A stretch of 64,000 nt of DNA, from the NCBI RefSeq assembly GCF_007625155.1, contig NZ_VMNK01000012.1:1-64000 (forward strand), read 5' to 3'. Position 1 is the stretch's first letter, and every line of letters starts with the position of its first letter. Made by a program: the position numbers and the translations under genes. The stretch is from Denitromonas halophila (GTDB lineage: Bacteria > Pseudomonadota > Gammaproteobacteria > Burkholderiales > Rhodocyclaceae). The notes under the pieces are model-generated. The model worked only from the letters and a program-made list of their open reading frames with translations, ran no database searches and was not told the DNA's origin. This document shows positions 8,809-15,848 of the stretch, in pieces.

Positions 8809-9102
8809 CTAGTTGAACAGCGCCTGGAAGTGTTGCCCCTGGTCGTCCTGACCGACCGGTACGAGAAACAGCTCAAGCGTGCCGACGCGGGCATGCGTGA
8901 GTCGCACCAGGCCTTGCGTCAGCCCCAGTTCGCGGGCCGCCCGAAAAACCAGCGAGAACGGGTCGGGCCGCGGCGCGCCAGGCCGGGCCGGCAGCGCGGT
9001 GGCCTCGATCAGCGCAAGGCTGGCCGTGGTGTGGCTGTCGTCCAGCGTGAACGGCTGTCCGATCAGGGGGGTGAATAGCGCGAGCGTGATCGCGGTGGGC
9101 AT
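8809..9102 (-). CDS. DUF6916 family protein
   Basis: Protein of 97 residues with a clear AGGAGA ribosome-binding site before ATG 9102. The sequence resembles DUF6916 proteins as I remember them: LALFTPLIGQPFTL at the start, a central SLVFRAARELGL, and a C-terminal TLELFLVPVGQD. These proteins often sit beside phage-tail-collar (microcystin-dependent-protein-like) genes, and two such genes lie 2-3 kb downstream with a second DUF6916-like protein. Here it is separated from them by a plus-strand oxygenase/GNAT pair. No signal peptide is visible, unlike the second copy. The function is unknown. Confidence 0.65.
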   Translation of the reverse strand: MPTAITLALFTPLIGQPFTLDDSHTTASLALIEATALPARPGAPRPDPFSLVFRAARELGLTQGLVRLTHARVGTLELFLVPVGQDDQGQHFQALFN

Positions 9103-9253
9103 GCGCGTCTCCTGTGCGATGGATTGTCGGCGCCGATGTCGGTGTTGGTACCGGCTGGCCTTGCGATGACGACAGCTTACGCTAAACTGGTTTCGTCGCT
9201 GACCCGCCGGCCGTGCCTGCGATAATGCCCGGCCCGCGACTGGGAGTATGCCC

Positions 9254-10462
9254 ATGCGAGATCCGACGCCGTTCCAGGATGCGCCCGCGCGCAAGCGGCC
9301 GCCGCTGCCGCCCGCCTTGCGCCTGGGCCTGCAGTTTGCGCCCGAAGGCCTTGCACGGGATCTCGCCAGCCTGCAAGCCCGCCCCTGGACCCCGCATTTC
9401 AATACCGATCTTTACCACGGCGACTGGAGCGGCCTGGCGCTGCGTGCGCCAGCGGGCGCCAGACATGCGGTCGAGGTATTGCATAACGCCCCCGGCCTGA
9501 CCGATTTCGCCGATCTGCCGGTGCTGGCCCGCTGTCCGCACTTCAAGGCGGTGGTCGACGCACTGGCGTGTGAGGTCAGGGCGGTGCGCTTGCTGCGTCT
9601 GGCGCCGGGCGCGCGCATTGCCGAGCATCGCGATCACGATCTGGGCCATGCCTTTGGCGAGGTGCGACTGCATCTGCCCATTGTCACCAATGCGGCGGTG
9701 GACTTCCGGGTGGCTGGCGCTCGGGTCGTCATGCGCCCCGGCGAGCTGTGGTACATCGACGCCAGCGAGCCGCACGCGGTGCGCAACGATGGGGCGGCGG
9801 CGCGGGTGCATCTGGTGGTCGACTGCCACCTGAATGACTGGCTGGAGGTGCAACTCCAGGCGGCCGGGCCGGCACCGGCGGCGGCCGAGAGCGCACATGC
9901 GCCGGCGGTGGCCGAGGCGATGGCGGGCTGGCCGCGGGTGTCACGCGAGGCCGACGACATGACGCCGCGAATTCTGGCTTTCTTGCACCGTATCGGCGTG
10001 CCTGTCAGCACGGCGGATCTGCCCGGGAAAAGCTTCCTGCCGGGGATCGAGATCGAGGCCGGGGGCCTGCGGGTCGACCCGTCGCGTCTGCGGTATCCCG
10101 GCGATCTGTTGCACGAGGCCGGCCATCTGGCGGTGTTGCCGCCCGACCAGCGCTGCCAACAGGGCGCCGAGGTGTCGAATGATCCCGCGCAGGAGATGAT
10201 GGCCATCGCCTGGTCGTGGGCGGCGCTGACCCACCTGGCGCTATCGCCCGAGGTGGTGTTTCATGCCGACGGCTACAAGGGCGATGCGCAGTGGTTGATC
10301 GACACCTATTCGTCGGGCACCTTCATTGCGCTGCCGATGCTGCAGTGGATCGGGTTGAGCGCCGATCCATCACATGCCGAGGCGCTGGGCATCGCCCCGT
10401 ATCCTCACATGATCCGCTGGTTGCGGGAGGAGGATGCCACGCATGACGCCATCGACCACTGA
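9254..10462 (+). CDS. Aspartyl/asparaginyl-hydroxylase-like oxygenase fused to an HExxH domain
   Basis: Protein of 402 residues with two parts. The N-terminal half (to about 195) is a cupin-fold Asp/Asn beta-hydroxylase-like domain with an iron triad HRD (125-127) and His174, plus RLHLPIVTN and Arg184, typical of 2-oxoglutarate binding in the family. The C-terminal half carries HEAGH (287-291), a zinc-peptidase-like HExxH, followed by QEMMAIAWSWAA and conserved-looking FHADGYKGDAQWL. I chose ATG 9254 because GGGAG lies 7 bases upstream; ATG 9248 is too close to it. The gene overlaps the following GNAT gene. Whether the C-terminal domain is a protease is unknown. Confidence 0.72.
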   Translation: MRDPTPFQDAPARKRPPLPPALRLGLQFAPEGLARDLASLQARPWTPHFNTDLYHGDWSGLALRAPAGARHAVEVLHNAPGLTDFADLPVLARCPHFKAVVDALACEVRAVRLLRLAPGARIAEHRDHDLGHAFGEVRLHLPIVTNAAVDFRVAGARVVMRPGELWYIDASEPHAVRNDGAAARVHLVVDCHLNDWLEVQLQAAGPAPAAAESAHAPAVAEAMAGWPRVSREADDMTPRILAFLHRIGVPVSTADLPGKSFLPGIEIEAGGLRVDPSRLRYPGDLLHEAGHLAVLPPDQRCQQGAEVSNDPAQEMMAIAWSWAALTHLALSPEVVFHADGYKGDAQWLIDTYSSGTFIALPMLQWIGLSADPSHAEALGIAPYPHMIRWLREEDATHDAIDH

Positions 10463-10931
10463 CAAGCTGGCGCTGCGGGCCATTGATGCGGCAGACGACG
10501 CCTTCGTTTTCGAGGTGTTTTCGGCTACACGGGCGGCGCCGTTTCGCCAGGCCGGGCTGCCAGAAAGCGTGATCGGGCCCTTGCTTGAGCAGCAGTATCG
10601 CGCGCAACAGTCGCAATACCGAGCGCAGTTTCCCGGTGCGGATTTCGATCTGGTGATGGTCGATGGCGTGGCGGTCGGGTATGTGTATGCGCTGCGTGGG
10701 CTGTCGCACTTTGCGCTGATTGATGTGGCCTTGCTGCCAGCGCACTGCGGGCAGGGCATTGGCAGCCGCGTGGTCGGCGCCCTGATCGCCGAGGCAGACG
10801 CCGCCGGCCTGTGCCTTAGTGCCCATGTGGCCAAGGGCGGCCGCGCCTGGCGGCTGTGGCAGCGCCTGGGTTTCGAAGTGGTCGGCGACGATGGCGTGTA
10901 TCTGGCCATCGAGCGCCGGCCGGTCCGGTAG
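10443..10931 (+). CDS. GNAT family N-acetyltransferase
   Basis: Protein of 162 residues with the GNAT fold: a central VGYVYALRGL strand, ALIDVALLPAHCGQGIGSRVVGALI (the acetyl-CoA pyrophosphate loop, Q-x-x-G-x-G/S form), and a C-terminal RAWRLWQRLGFEVVGDDGVYLAI segment. It starts inside the 3' end of the oxygenase gene (20-base overlap), with GGAGGAGG immediately upstream. ATG 10443 has better spacing than ATG 10434. Tight coupling to the oxygenase/HExxH protein suggests a shared pathway. The substrate is unknown; FRQAGLPESVIGPLLEQQ near the N terminus resembles GNATs found near phage-tail genes. Confidence 0.85.
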   Translation: MTPSTTDKLALRAIDAADDAFVFEVFSATRAAPFRQAGLPESVIGPLLEQQYRAQQSQYRAQFPGADFDLVMVDGVAVGYVYALRGLSHFALIDVALLPAHCGQGIGSRVVGALIAEADAAGLCLSAHVAKGGRAWRLWQRLGFEVVGDDGVYLAIERRPVR

Positions 10932-10949
10932 CGGGTGAGCCGGACTGGG

Positions 10950-11474
10950 TTAGTTGCGCGACGGGAAGAGGCCTTGTAGCGCGATGATGAAATTCACGCA
11001 CTGAAAGGGCTGCAGGTTGGTGTGGGACTGCCCGCCGCCGGCGTTGCCGATGGCGCCCGCATTCATTGCCGTGGTGGCCGGGCCGCTGCTGTAGGTGGCC
11101 GACGAGGCGCCGGCGTCATCGGCCCAGAAGTTGCCGGCGGCGTCATTGCTGTTACCGGCCGGCGCCACGGCGTTGGCCGCGTGGTTGTGGGTCGGGAGTT
11201 GCTGCGCTGTCAGCGTAACGTCTTCTACGCCGCCCCGCTCGCCAAGACGGCGATTGCTCAAGCCGGGCCCGTTGCCCGGCTGCATGGGGATGCGCCCGCG
11301 CAAGTCGGGCAGCGCGAAAGTGGTTCGGCCGTCGCCGCCATAGGTGGTGCCCAGCAAGGAAAACAAGGCCTGGTTCTGGTTGATGGCCAGCAACTGGCCA
11401 TCGCACAGGGCGTAACCGCGCGGGGCAAAGGTACCGCCAAACATCTTGATTTGACCAACAAAGGGCTCAGACAT
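10950..11474 (-). CDS. Phage-tail-collar (microcystin-dependent-protein-like) protein 1
   Basis: Protein of 174 residues with the tail-collar fold seen in MdpB-like proteins: FGGTFAPRGYALCDGQLL, LLGTTYGGDGRTTFALPDLRGR, LPTHNHAANAVAPAGN and a C-terminal QPFQCVNFIIALQGLFPSRN. The start is ATG 11474 behind CGGAG. It is a close paralogue of the protein at 12000-12524 and ends with nearly the same 70 residues. Such proteins occur in tail fibres and in stand-alone bacterial loci of unknown role. No signal peptide is present. It is the last gene of a minus-strand run that begins with the PEP-CTERM gene. Confidence 0.85.
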   Translation of the reverse strand: MSEPFVGQIKMFGGTFAPRGYALCDGQLLAINQNQALFSLLGTTYGGDGRTTFALPDLRGRIPMQPGNGPGLSNRRLGERGGVEDVTLTAQQLPTHNHAANAVAPAGNSNDAAGNFWADDAGASSATYSSGPATTAMNAGAIGNAGGGQSHTNLQPFQCVNFIIALQGLFPSRN

Positions 11475-11521
11475 GTTCTGGCTCCGGTGAATCGAGGAAA
11501 GGGCTGAGTGGAATCAGCGGC

Positions 11522-11920
11522 TCAGGCCATCAGGCCGAACTGCGCGGTATAGCTGCCCGCGACCGAATCGGAGGGCGTCAGGTGCACCAGCATTGCGCCC
11601 GTTTCGGGGTGGTAGAGGCGGTATAGCGCGGGTGTGAGTGGATTGGCCGCCAGATCGTCGGTGCCGCGCAGCAGCAGGCCGAACTGCTCCAGCCCCGGGC
11701 TCTGTGGCCCATCGCGGACCTCGGTCAGGGTGAGCCGCTGGGCTTCACCGCGACCCGACAGGCAGCGAAAGTTCGCGTTCATCAGGGCCTCGAAGCCCGC
11801 TTTTGACAGCTTGCGTGAGGGATGGGCGTCGGTGCTGCCGGCCGCCATCAGGCGGGTCGGTGCCACCAGTGCTGCCGCCCCCAGCGCACAGGTGTTGAGA
11901 AAATCGCGTCGGTCTTTCAT
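11522..11920 (-). CDS. Tat-exported DUF6916-like protein
   Basis: Protein of 132 residues starting at ATG 11920 behind a GGAG site 8 bases upstream; a longer in-frame start at 11959 is less likely. It opens MKDRRDFLNTCALGAAAL, a twin-arginine (RRDFL) signal peptide with a hydrophobic stretch. The mature part (FEALMNANFRCLSG, then LTLTEVRDG and a YRLYHPETGAMLVHLTPS tail) resembles DUF6916, as does the 8809-9102 protein, which lacks the signal. It lies between two tail-collar paralogues with gaps of 47 and 79 bp, so a joint operon is likely. The function is unknown. Confidence 0.7.
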   Translation of the reverse strand: MKDRRDFLNTCALGAAALVAPTRLMAAGSTDAHPSRKLSKAGFEALMNANFRCLSGRGEAQRLTLTEVRDGPQSPGLEQFGLLLRGTDDLAANPLTPALYRLYHPETGAMLVHLTPSDSVAGSYTAQFGLMA

Positions 11921-11999
11921 GAGTCTTCTCCGTGTGGGCATCGTGTTTTGATGTGTCATGCGACAGCCGGGCGGCTGTTCGTCGGCGACATGCCGCGAC

Positions 12000-12524
12000 T
12001 CAGTTTCTGGAAGGGAAGACGCCTTGCAGGGCGATGATGAAACTCACGCACAGAAAGGGCTGTACGTTGGTGTGAGACTGGCCGCCGCCGGCGTTGCCGA
12101 TCGCGCCGGCATTCATGGTTGTCGTGGCCGGGCCACTGCTGTAGGTGGCTGAGGCAGCGCCCGCGTCGTCGGCCCAGAAGTTGCCGGCCGCATCGTTACT
12201 GTTGCCCGCTGGCGCAACGGCGTTGGCGGCGTGGTTGTGGGCAGGGATCTGGTTTGCGTTGAGCGTAACGTTTTCGACGCCGGCTTTCTCGCCCAGCCGT
12301 CGGGAACTCAAACCGGGCCCGTTGCCCGGATGCATGGGCAGTCGGCCGCGTAGGTCAGGCAGACCGAAGGTGGTGCGGCCGTCGCCGCCGTAAGTGGTGC
12401 CGAGAATGGAAAAGAGGGCGGTATTCTGCGCGATGGGGAGTAACTGCCCGTCGCAGAAGGCCCAGCCGCGGGGGGCGAAGTTGCCGCCGAACATCGTGAT
12501 TTCGGCAATGAAGGGATCGGACAT
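12000..12524 (-). CDS. Phage-tail-collar (microcystin-dependent-protein-like) protein 2
   Basis: Protein of 174 residues, the same length as its paralogue at 10950-11474. The N-terminal third differs (MSDPFIAEITMFGGNFAPRG against MSEPFVGQIKMFGGTFAPRG), while the last 70 residues are nearly identical, including the PAGNSNDAAGNFWADDAGA block. It has the collar signature FCDGQLLPI and LGTTYGGDGRTTFGLPDLRGR. The start is ATG 12524 behind AGGAG. It lies 161 bp downstream of the PEP-CTERM gene, with no T-tailed hairpin seen in between. A recent duplication or gene conversion of the 3' half is inferred. Confidence 0.85.
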   Translation of the reverse strand: MSDPFIAEITMFGGNFAPRGWAFCDGQLLPIAQNTALFSILGTTYGGDGRTTFGLPDLRGRLPMHPGNGPGLSSRRLGEKAGVENVTLNANQIPAHNHAANAVAPAGNSNDAAGNFWADDAGAASATYSSGPATTTMNAGAIGNAGGGQSHTNVQPFLCVSFIIALQGVFPSRN

Positions 12525-12685
12525 GGTGCTTCTCCTGTGGGGGTGGTGGCGAGCGCCTCGCCGGCGGAGCTGGTCGAGCGGTGTTGCGATGGCCAAACCT
12601 GACCAGTCAATGAAGCGGTGTTACCGCGGTCGTCCGGGAAGGGAGGCTCCTCGGCGACCGGTTCTGGTTTATTCGATAGCGGGGA

Positions 12686-13399
12686 TCAAGGGTTCCGGCG
12701 CCGACGCCATGCCAGCGCCGACAGTCCCAGGCCGAGCAGGACGAGCGATGCCGGTTCGGGCACGTCATTGGGGTTGGGCGGCATGCCCTCACGGGTCTCG
12801 ATGGTCAGCATCGAGAAGATGTAGTGCGCACCGTTGAAGGTGGTAGCGCTGACCGGATTGTTGGGGTCGCAGCCGGGCAGGAAGATAAGGCACTCCTGCA
12901 GGCCGGGGCCTTGCAGGTTGAGCACGATCGACGCGCTGCCGTCGGCGAGGGCACCGGCCAGGCTGAGCAGATCGAGCTGGTAGACGTTGTATTCGTTGTT
13001 GCCGCCGCCGGAGGCATTGAACAGCGTATTGAGGTTGCTCGTCAGGTCGATGCCGTCGACGGTGAACAGCAGTACCTGATCGCCCGCGGCGGCCGAGTCG
13101 TGGTCCACCAGGCCGATGTCGAGTGTGGCGCTGATGATCGGGTCGGCGATTGGTGCGTAGGTGAACGTCCAGGCGCCGGTGGCGCTGGGGCCGATGACCT
13201 CATTGCCCAGGCCGGCGTTGAATGGGGCGGGTTGGCCTGACTGCGCGGCAAGAATCTGGGGGACCAATGCCGGTGTGTCGCCATCATTGAACCCCGGGGC
13301 GGTGTTGCCGAGCGAGGTGGTCATGACGGCTGCGGATGCCCCGCTGGAGGCCGCCAGAATGCCGGCGGCAAGAGTCAGTGCGCTGAGGGGATGCTTCAT
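12686..13399 (-). CDS. PEP-CTERM sorting domain protein 1
   Basis: Exported protein of 237 residues. ATG 13399 sits behind an AGGAG site and opens directly with the signal peptide MKHPLSALTLAAGILAA; the frame extends upstream without support. The C terminus is a PEP-CTERM sorting signal: VPEPASLVLLGLGLSALAW then RRRR, i.e. a PEP motif, a transmembrane helix and a basic tail, read by an exosortase. The middle is a beta-rich region without catalytic motifs; it has one CLIFLPGC cysteine pair. No exosortase is in the window. A sigma-54 promoter candidate lies 140 bp upstream. Such proteins are extracellular-matrix or floc components in related bacteria. Confidence 0.88.
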   Translation of the reverse strand: MKHPLSALTLAAGILAASSGASAAVMTTSLGNTAPGFNDGDTPALVPQILAAQSGQPAPFNAGLGNEVIGPSATGAWTFTYAPIADPIISATLDIGLVDHDSAAAGDQVLLFTVDGIDLTSNLNTLFNASGGGNNEYNVYQLDLLSLAGALADGSASIVLNLQGPGLQECLIFLPGCDPNNPVSATTFNGAHYIFSMLTIETREGMPPNPNDVPEPASLVLLGLGLSALAWRRRRNP

Positions 13400-13761
13400 G
13401 GGGTGGGCCTCTCCTGGAGTGACCTGCCAAAGCGGTCTGCGCGGGTGAAGCCTGGTACGAGCTTGCGATAAAAATGAGGGGGGGTGCTGCGCAGCGTTTC
13501 GGGCGGGCGGTAGCTGTGATGTCCAACGCTTGGAGTCGAGCAACATTCAAGCCAAAACAGATATTTGTATAACAATCAGCGGTTTGAAAAAAAGTGTGTC
13601 GGCACGTGTCGGCGATGCGTAAAAAATCTCGACAGTGGCATGGCGTGGCGATGTTGCGGCGCGATGGCGGTGTGGGATCGTAGCGGTTGATCTGCGCCGA
13701 TGGCGACCGCGGTGGCGCGTCAGCTGCGCGCAATTCCGACCCACTTGAGCCAGAATGAAGC
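13400..13761. other. Divergent intergenic region, 362 bp
   Basis: This gap separates the minus-strand PEP-CTERM gene from the plus-strand STN/HEAT gene. It contains the sigma-54 site at 13539-13554 and, just beyond it, an A/T-rich stretch (about 13555-13590) that could hold an activator site. I see no gene, terminator hairpin or repeat copy in it. No clear promoter for the plus-strand gene was recognised. Confidence 0.6.
13539..13554 (-). promoter_or_regulatory. Sigma-54 (-24/-12) promoter of PEP-CTERM gene 1
   Basis: On the minus strand the sequence reads TGGCTTGAATGTTGCT, against the sigma-54 consensus TGGCACGnnnnTTGCW. The invariant GG and GC are present with the required 10-base spacing, and only the two positions after TGGC differ. 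Transcription would start near 13527, leaving a leader of about 128 nt before the PEP-CTERM ATG. A second PEP-CTERM gene in this window has the same type of site at 60812-60827. In Zoogloea, PEP-CTERM genes are known to depend on RpoN with the PrsK/PrsR two-component system. Confidence 0.7.
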
Positions 13762-14496
13762 ATGAATCCGTGGCGAAACCTGCTTCTTGCGGTCATTTTT
13801 GTGGCGCTGTCGGGTGCCGAGGGGGCGCTGTCGGCCGAGGATGGTGTCGACCTCAATATTGCCGCCGGCCGGCTGAGCTTGAGCGCGGACGCCGCGTCGC
13901 TGCCGGTGGTGCTGGCACAGGTCGCGCAGGCGACAGGCGCACGCCTGACGATTCGCGGGCCGTTGCCGACCGAGCTGCGGCGATGGCAGTTGCACGCGGT
14001 GCCGGTGGCCGAGGCGGTGGTTCAGATCGCCCGGCCGTGGAATATTCTGGTGGTGCCGGGCGGTGCGCGGGGGGTGCGCGAGATCGTTGTTTTTGGTGCC
14101 GCCGATGTCCAGCCAGTATCGGCGCCCGTCACCACGCCTTCGGCGCGCCCAACTGATGAAGTGTGGCAGAGCCCGCCAGCGCCAGACGCCGAGACCATGG
14201 CGCGGCGCGAGGCCGTCGCGGCACTGAGTGGCGAGCCCGACGACGCCAGTCTGCGGGCGCTGGATGCGGCGCTGGGCGACCCCGACGCGGGCGTCCGGCT
14301 GGAGGCGCTGCGTGGGCTGGGCCGGATGGATTCCGACGCGGCGATTCGCCGGGTCGGTCAGGTGGCGCTGGGTGCCCGCAACCCGGCGGAACGGTCGGCG
14401 GCGGTGCAGGTGCTCGAAGCGAGCCGTCAGGAACTGGCGCAGGTCATGCTGGCGGCGGTGCGGGGGCGCAGTGACGAGGCTTTTGGCGATCGCTGA
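13762..14496 (+). CDS. Secreted STN-like/HEAT-repeat protein
   Basis: Protein of 244 residues. It begins with a signal peptide (MNPWRNLLLAVIFVALSG). Residues about 35-95 resemble a secretin/TonB short N-terminal (STN) domain: LSLSADAASLPVVLAQVAQATG, then LRRWQLHAVPVAEAVVQIA. A Pro/Thr-rich linker leads to a C-terminal pair of HEAT-like helical repeats (LDAALGDPDAGVRLEALRGL and the helices that follow). STN domains contact secretin or TonB-dependent partners in the periplasm, and HEAT repeats bind proteins. This combination suggests a periplasmic adaptor, but no secretion genes are adjacent. The ribosome-binding site before ATG 13762 is weak. It is convergent with the ceramidase-like gene. Confidence 0.7.
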   Translation: MNPWRNLLLAVIFVALSGAEGALSAEDGVDLNIAAGRLSLSADAASLPVVLAQVAQATGARLTIRGPLPTELRRWQLHAVPVAEAVVQIARPWNILVVPGGARGVREIVVFGAADVQPVSAPVTTPSARPTDEVWQSPPAPDAETMARREAVAALSGEPDDASLRALDAALGDPDAGVRLEALRGLGRMDSDAAIRRVGQVALGARNPAERSAAVQVLEASRQELAQVMLAAVRGRSDEAFGDR

Positions 14497-14517
14497 ACTG
14501 CGGGTGTGCCAGGGGGT

Positions 14518-15159
14518 TCAGCGTGCGAGGCGCGGCGCCAGCATCAGGGCGCGCATGGCGCACCACAAGACCAAGGCATTGTTCACATGCCAGCCAAAGT
14601 GCGTGCCGAGCGGGAAGGCGGCGCACACCACCAGATCGATGCTCCGACACAGCATGGACACACCGAACAGGGCGGCCGCGGCGGCGAGCCAGCGACGGGC
14701 GCGCGGCGTGGGGCAGATCACGGCAAGTGCGATCAGCGCCAGCCAGGGGCCGAGGTAGAGCTCCGAGCCGTTGAGCGCCGGGAGCGTCACGGTGAGCGCG
14801 ATGGTCGCGCTGACGACGAGCATGCCGAGCACCGCCACATTGGCGCGCCGCGTGCGCCAGCCAATCAGCCGGACCAGAGTGCGCTGCAGGAACACCACCA
14901 CAAAAATCGCGATGAAGACCACGTCGAGCACGGCAGCCCAGGTTTGCGCCACGGTGTGAAAGACCCCGCTGCCCAGGCCAACCGCGCCAATCAAGTACGC
15001 CAGCGCGCGCAGGTCGGCCGGCGTACGGCGGTCCATGCGGCGCAACAACCACGCGGCCACAATAATGAAGGCGAGGTTGGTGAGCGCGTTGACCGGTTCG
15101 GCCCACAGGCTGGCATCGGTGCGTTCGCAATACACGTCGAGCGGCGCGCGCCAGTTCAT
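14518..15159 (-). CDS. Ceramidase-family integral membrane hydrolase
   Basis: Membrane protein of 213 residues with about six or seven hydrophobic helices. The N terminus has ERTDASLWAEPVNALTNLAF, then GSGVFHTVAQTWAAVLDVVF, and near the C terminus GTHFGWHVNNAL. These His/Asp/Ser positions match the metal-binding pattern of the alkaline ceramidase (CREST) superfamily. Bacterial members are of unknown substrate, because most of these bacteria lack ceramide. Its ATG overlaps the stop of fau by 4 bases (ATGA), so the two are translationally coupled. Confidence 0.82.
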   Translation of the reverse strand: MNWRAPLDVYCERTDASLWAEPVNALTNLAFIIVAAWLLRRMDRRTPADLRALAYLIGAVGLGSGVFHTVAQTWAAVLDVVFIAIFVVVFLQRTLVRLIGWRTRRANVAVLGMLVVSATIALTVTLPALNGSELYLGPWLALIALAVICPTPRARRWLAAAAALFGVSMLCRSIDLVVCAAFPLGTHFGWHVNNALVLWCAMRALMLAPRLAR

Positions 15160-15728
15160 GCGGCTTCGACGCGGTGGATGCCGGCTTCGGTGACCAGCCA
15201 GTGCATGGGGTGGTCATGCGGCTGGGGGTGGGTGGTGGCGACCCGGCCGAGTTCGAAGCCGATGCCGACGGTCTGCGGCGCGGGCGAGAGGGCAGCCAGG
15301 GTGCGGTCGAAGTAGCCGCCGCCGTAGCCCAGGCGATAGCCCGCGGCGTCAAAGGCATTGAGCGGGATCAGAATCAGCTCGGGGTGTAGCGTGGCACCGC
15401 TGGCGGGCATGAGAATGCCATGGCGGTCGGGAACCATCTCGCTGGCCGGTGTCCATTGGCGGAATGTCATGGGCTGATCGGGCGCGATGACGATGGGCAG
15501 GGCCGCCGAACGGGCCGCGTCGGCCGCCAGCCAGCGTTGCACGACGGGCCGCAGATCGGGCTCGCCGCGATACGGCCAGCAGAAGGCCAGCGTGGCCGGC
15601 GCGAGCCGCGCAAGCAGCGCTTCGACATGCGTTTGCAGGGCGGCTTCGAGCGGCGCGCGCGCGTCGGCGCCGAGCGTTTCGCGGGCGCGGATGGCGGTGT
15701 CTCGCAGGTGCTTTCGGGCGATCTCCAT
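15156..15728 (-). CDS. fau: 5-formyltetrahydrofolate cyclo-ligase
   Basis: Protein of 190 residues (ygfA/MTHFS family) that converts 5-formyl-THF to 5,10-methenyl-THF using ATP. The family signature GYRLGYGGGYFDRTLA is clear, as is the N-terminal RKHLRDTAIRAR and the FCWPYRGEPDL strand. ATG 15728 is the first good start; the open frame continues upstream into non-homologous sequence. It is divergent from slt with 120 bp between them. In many proteobacteria 6S RNA lies next to this gene, but the gap here is too short and I do not see it. Confidence 0.92.
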   Translation of the reverse strand: MEIARKHLRDTAIRARETLGADARAPLEAALQTHVEALLARLAPATLAFCWPYRGEPDLRPVVQRWLAADAARSAALPIVIAPDQPMTFRQWTPASEMVPDRHGILMPASGATLHPELILIPLNAFDAAGYRLGYGGGYFDRTLAALSPAPQTVGIGFELGRVATTHPQPHDHPMHWLVTEAGIHRVEAA

Positions 15729-15848
15729 TTCGCTATCCAGAGCAGGTTTTTGCGGCACGGGCCGTGTAGAGTAAGCAGGTCGGTCCAGCGAGGCCGGGAT
15801 CACATCAAACAGCCCCGGCAAGACATGGGCGCGAAGGAATAGTAAGCG

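Noticed and set aside
15729-15848. 6S RNA beside fau
   Set aside because: The gap is only 120 bp and I see no long hairpin with the central bulge typical of 6S RNA.
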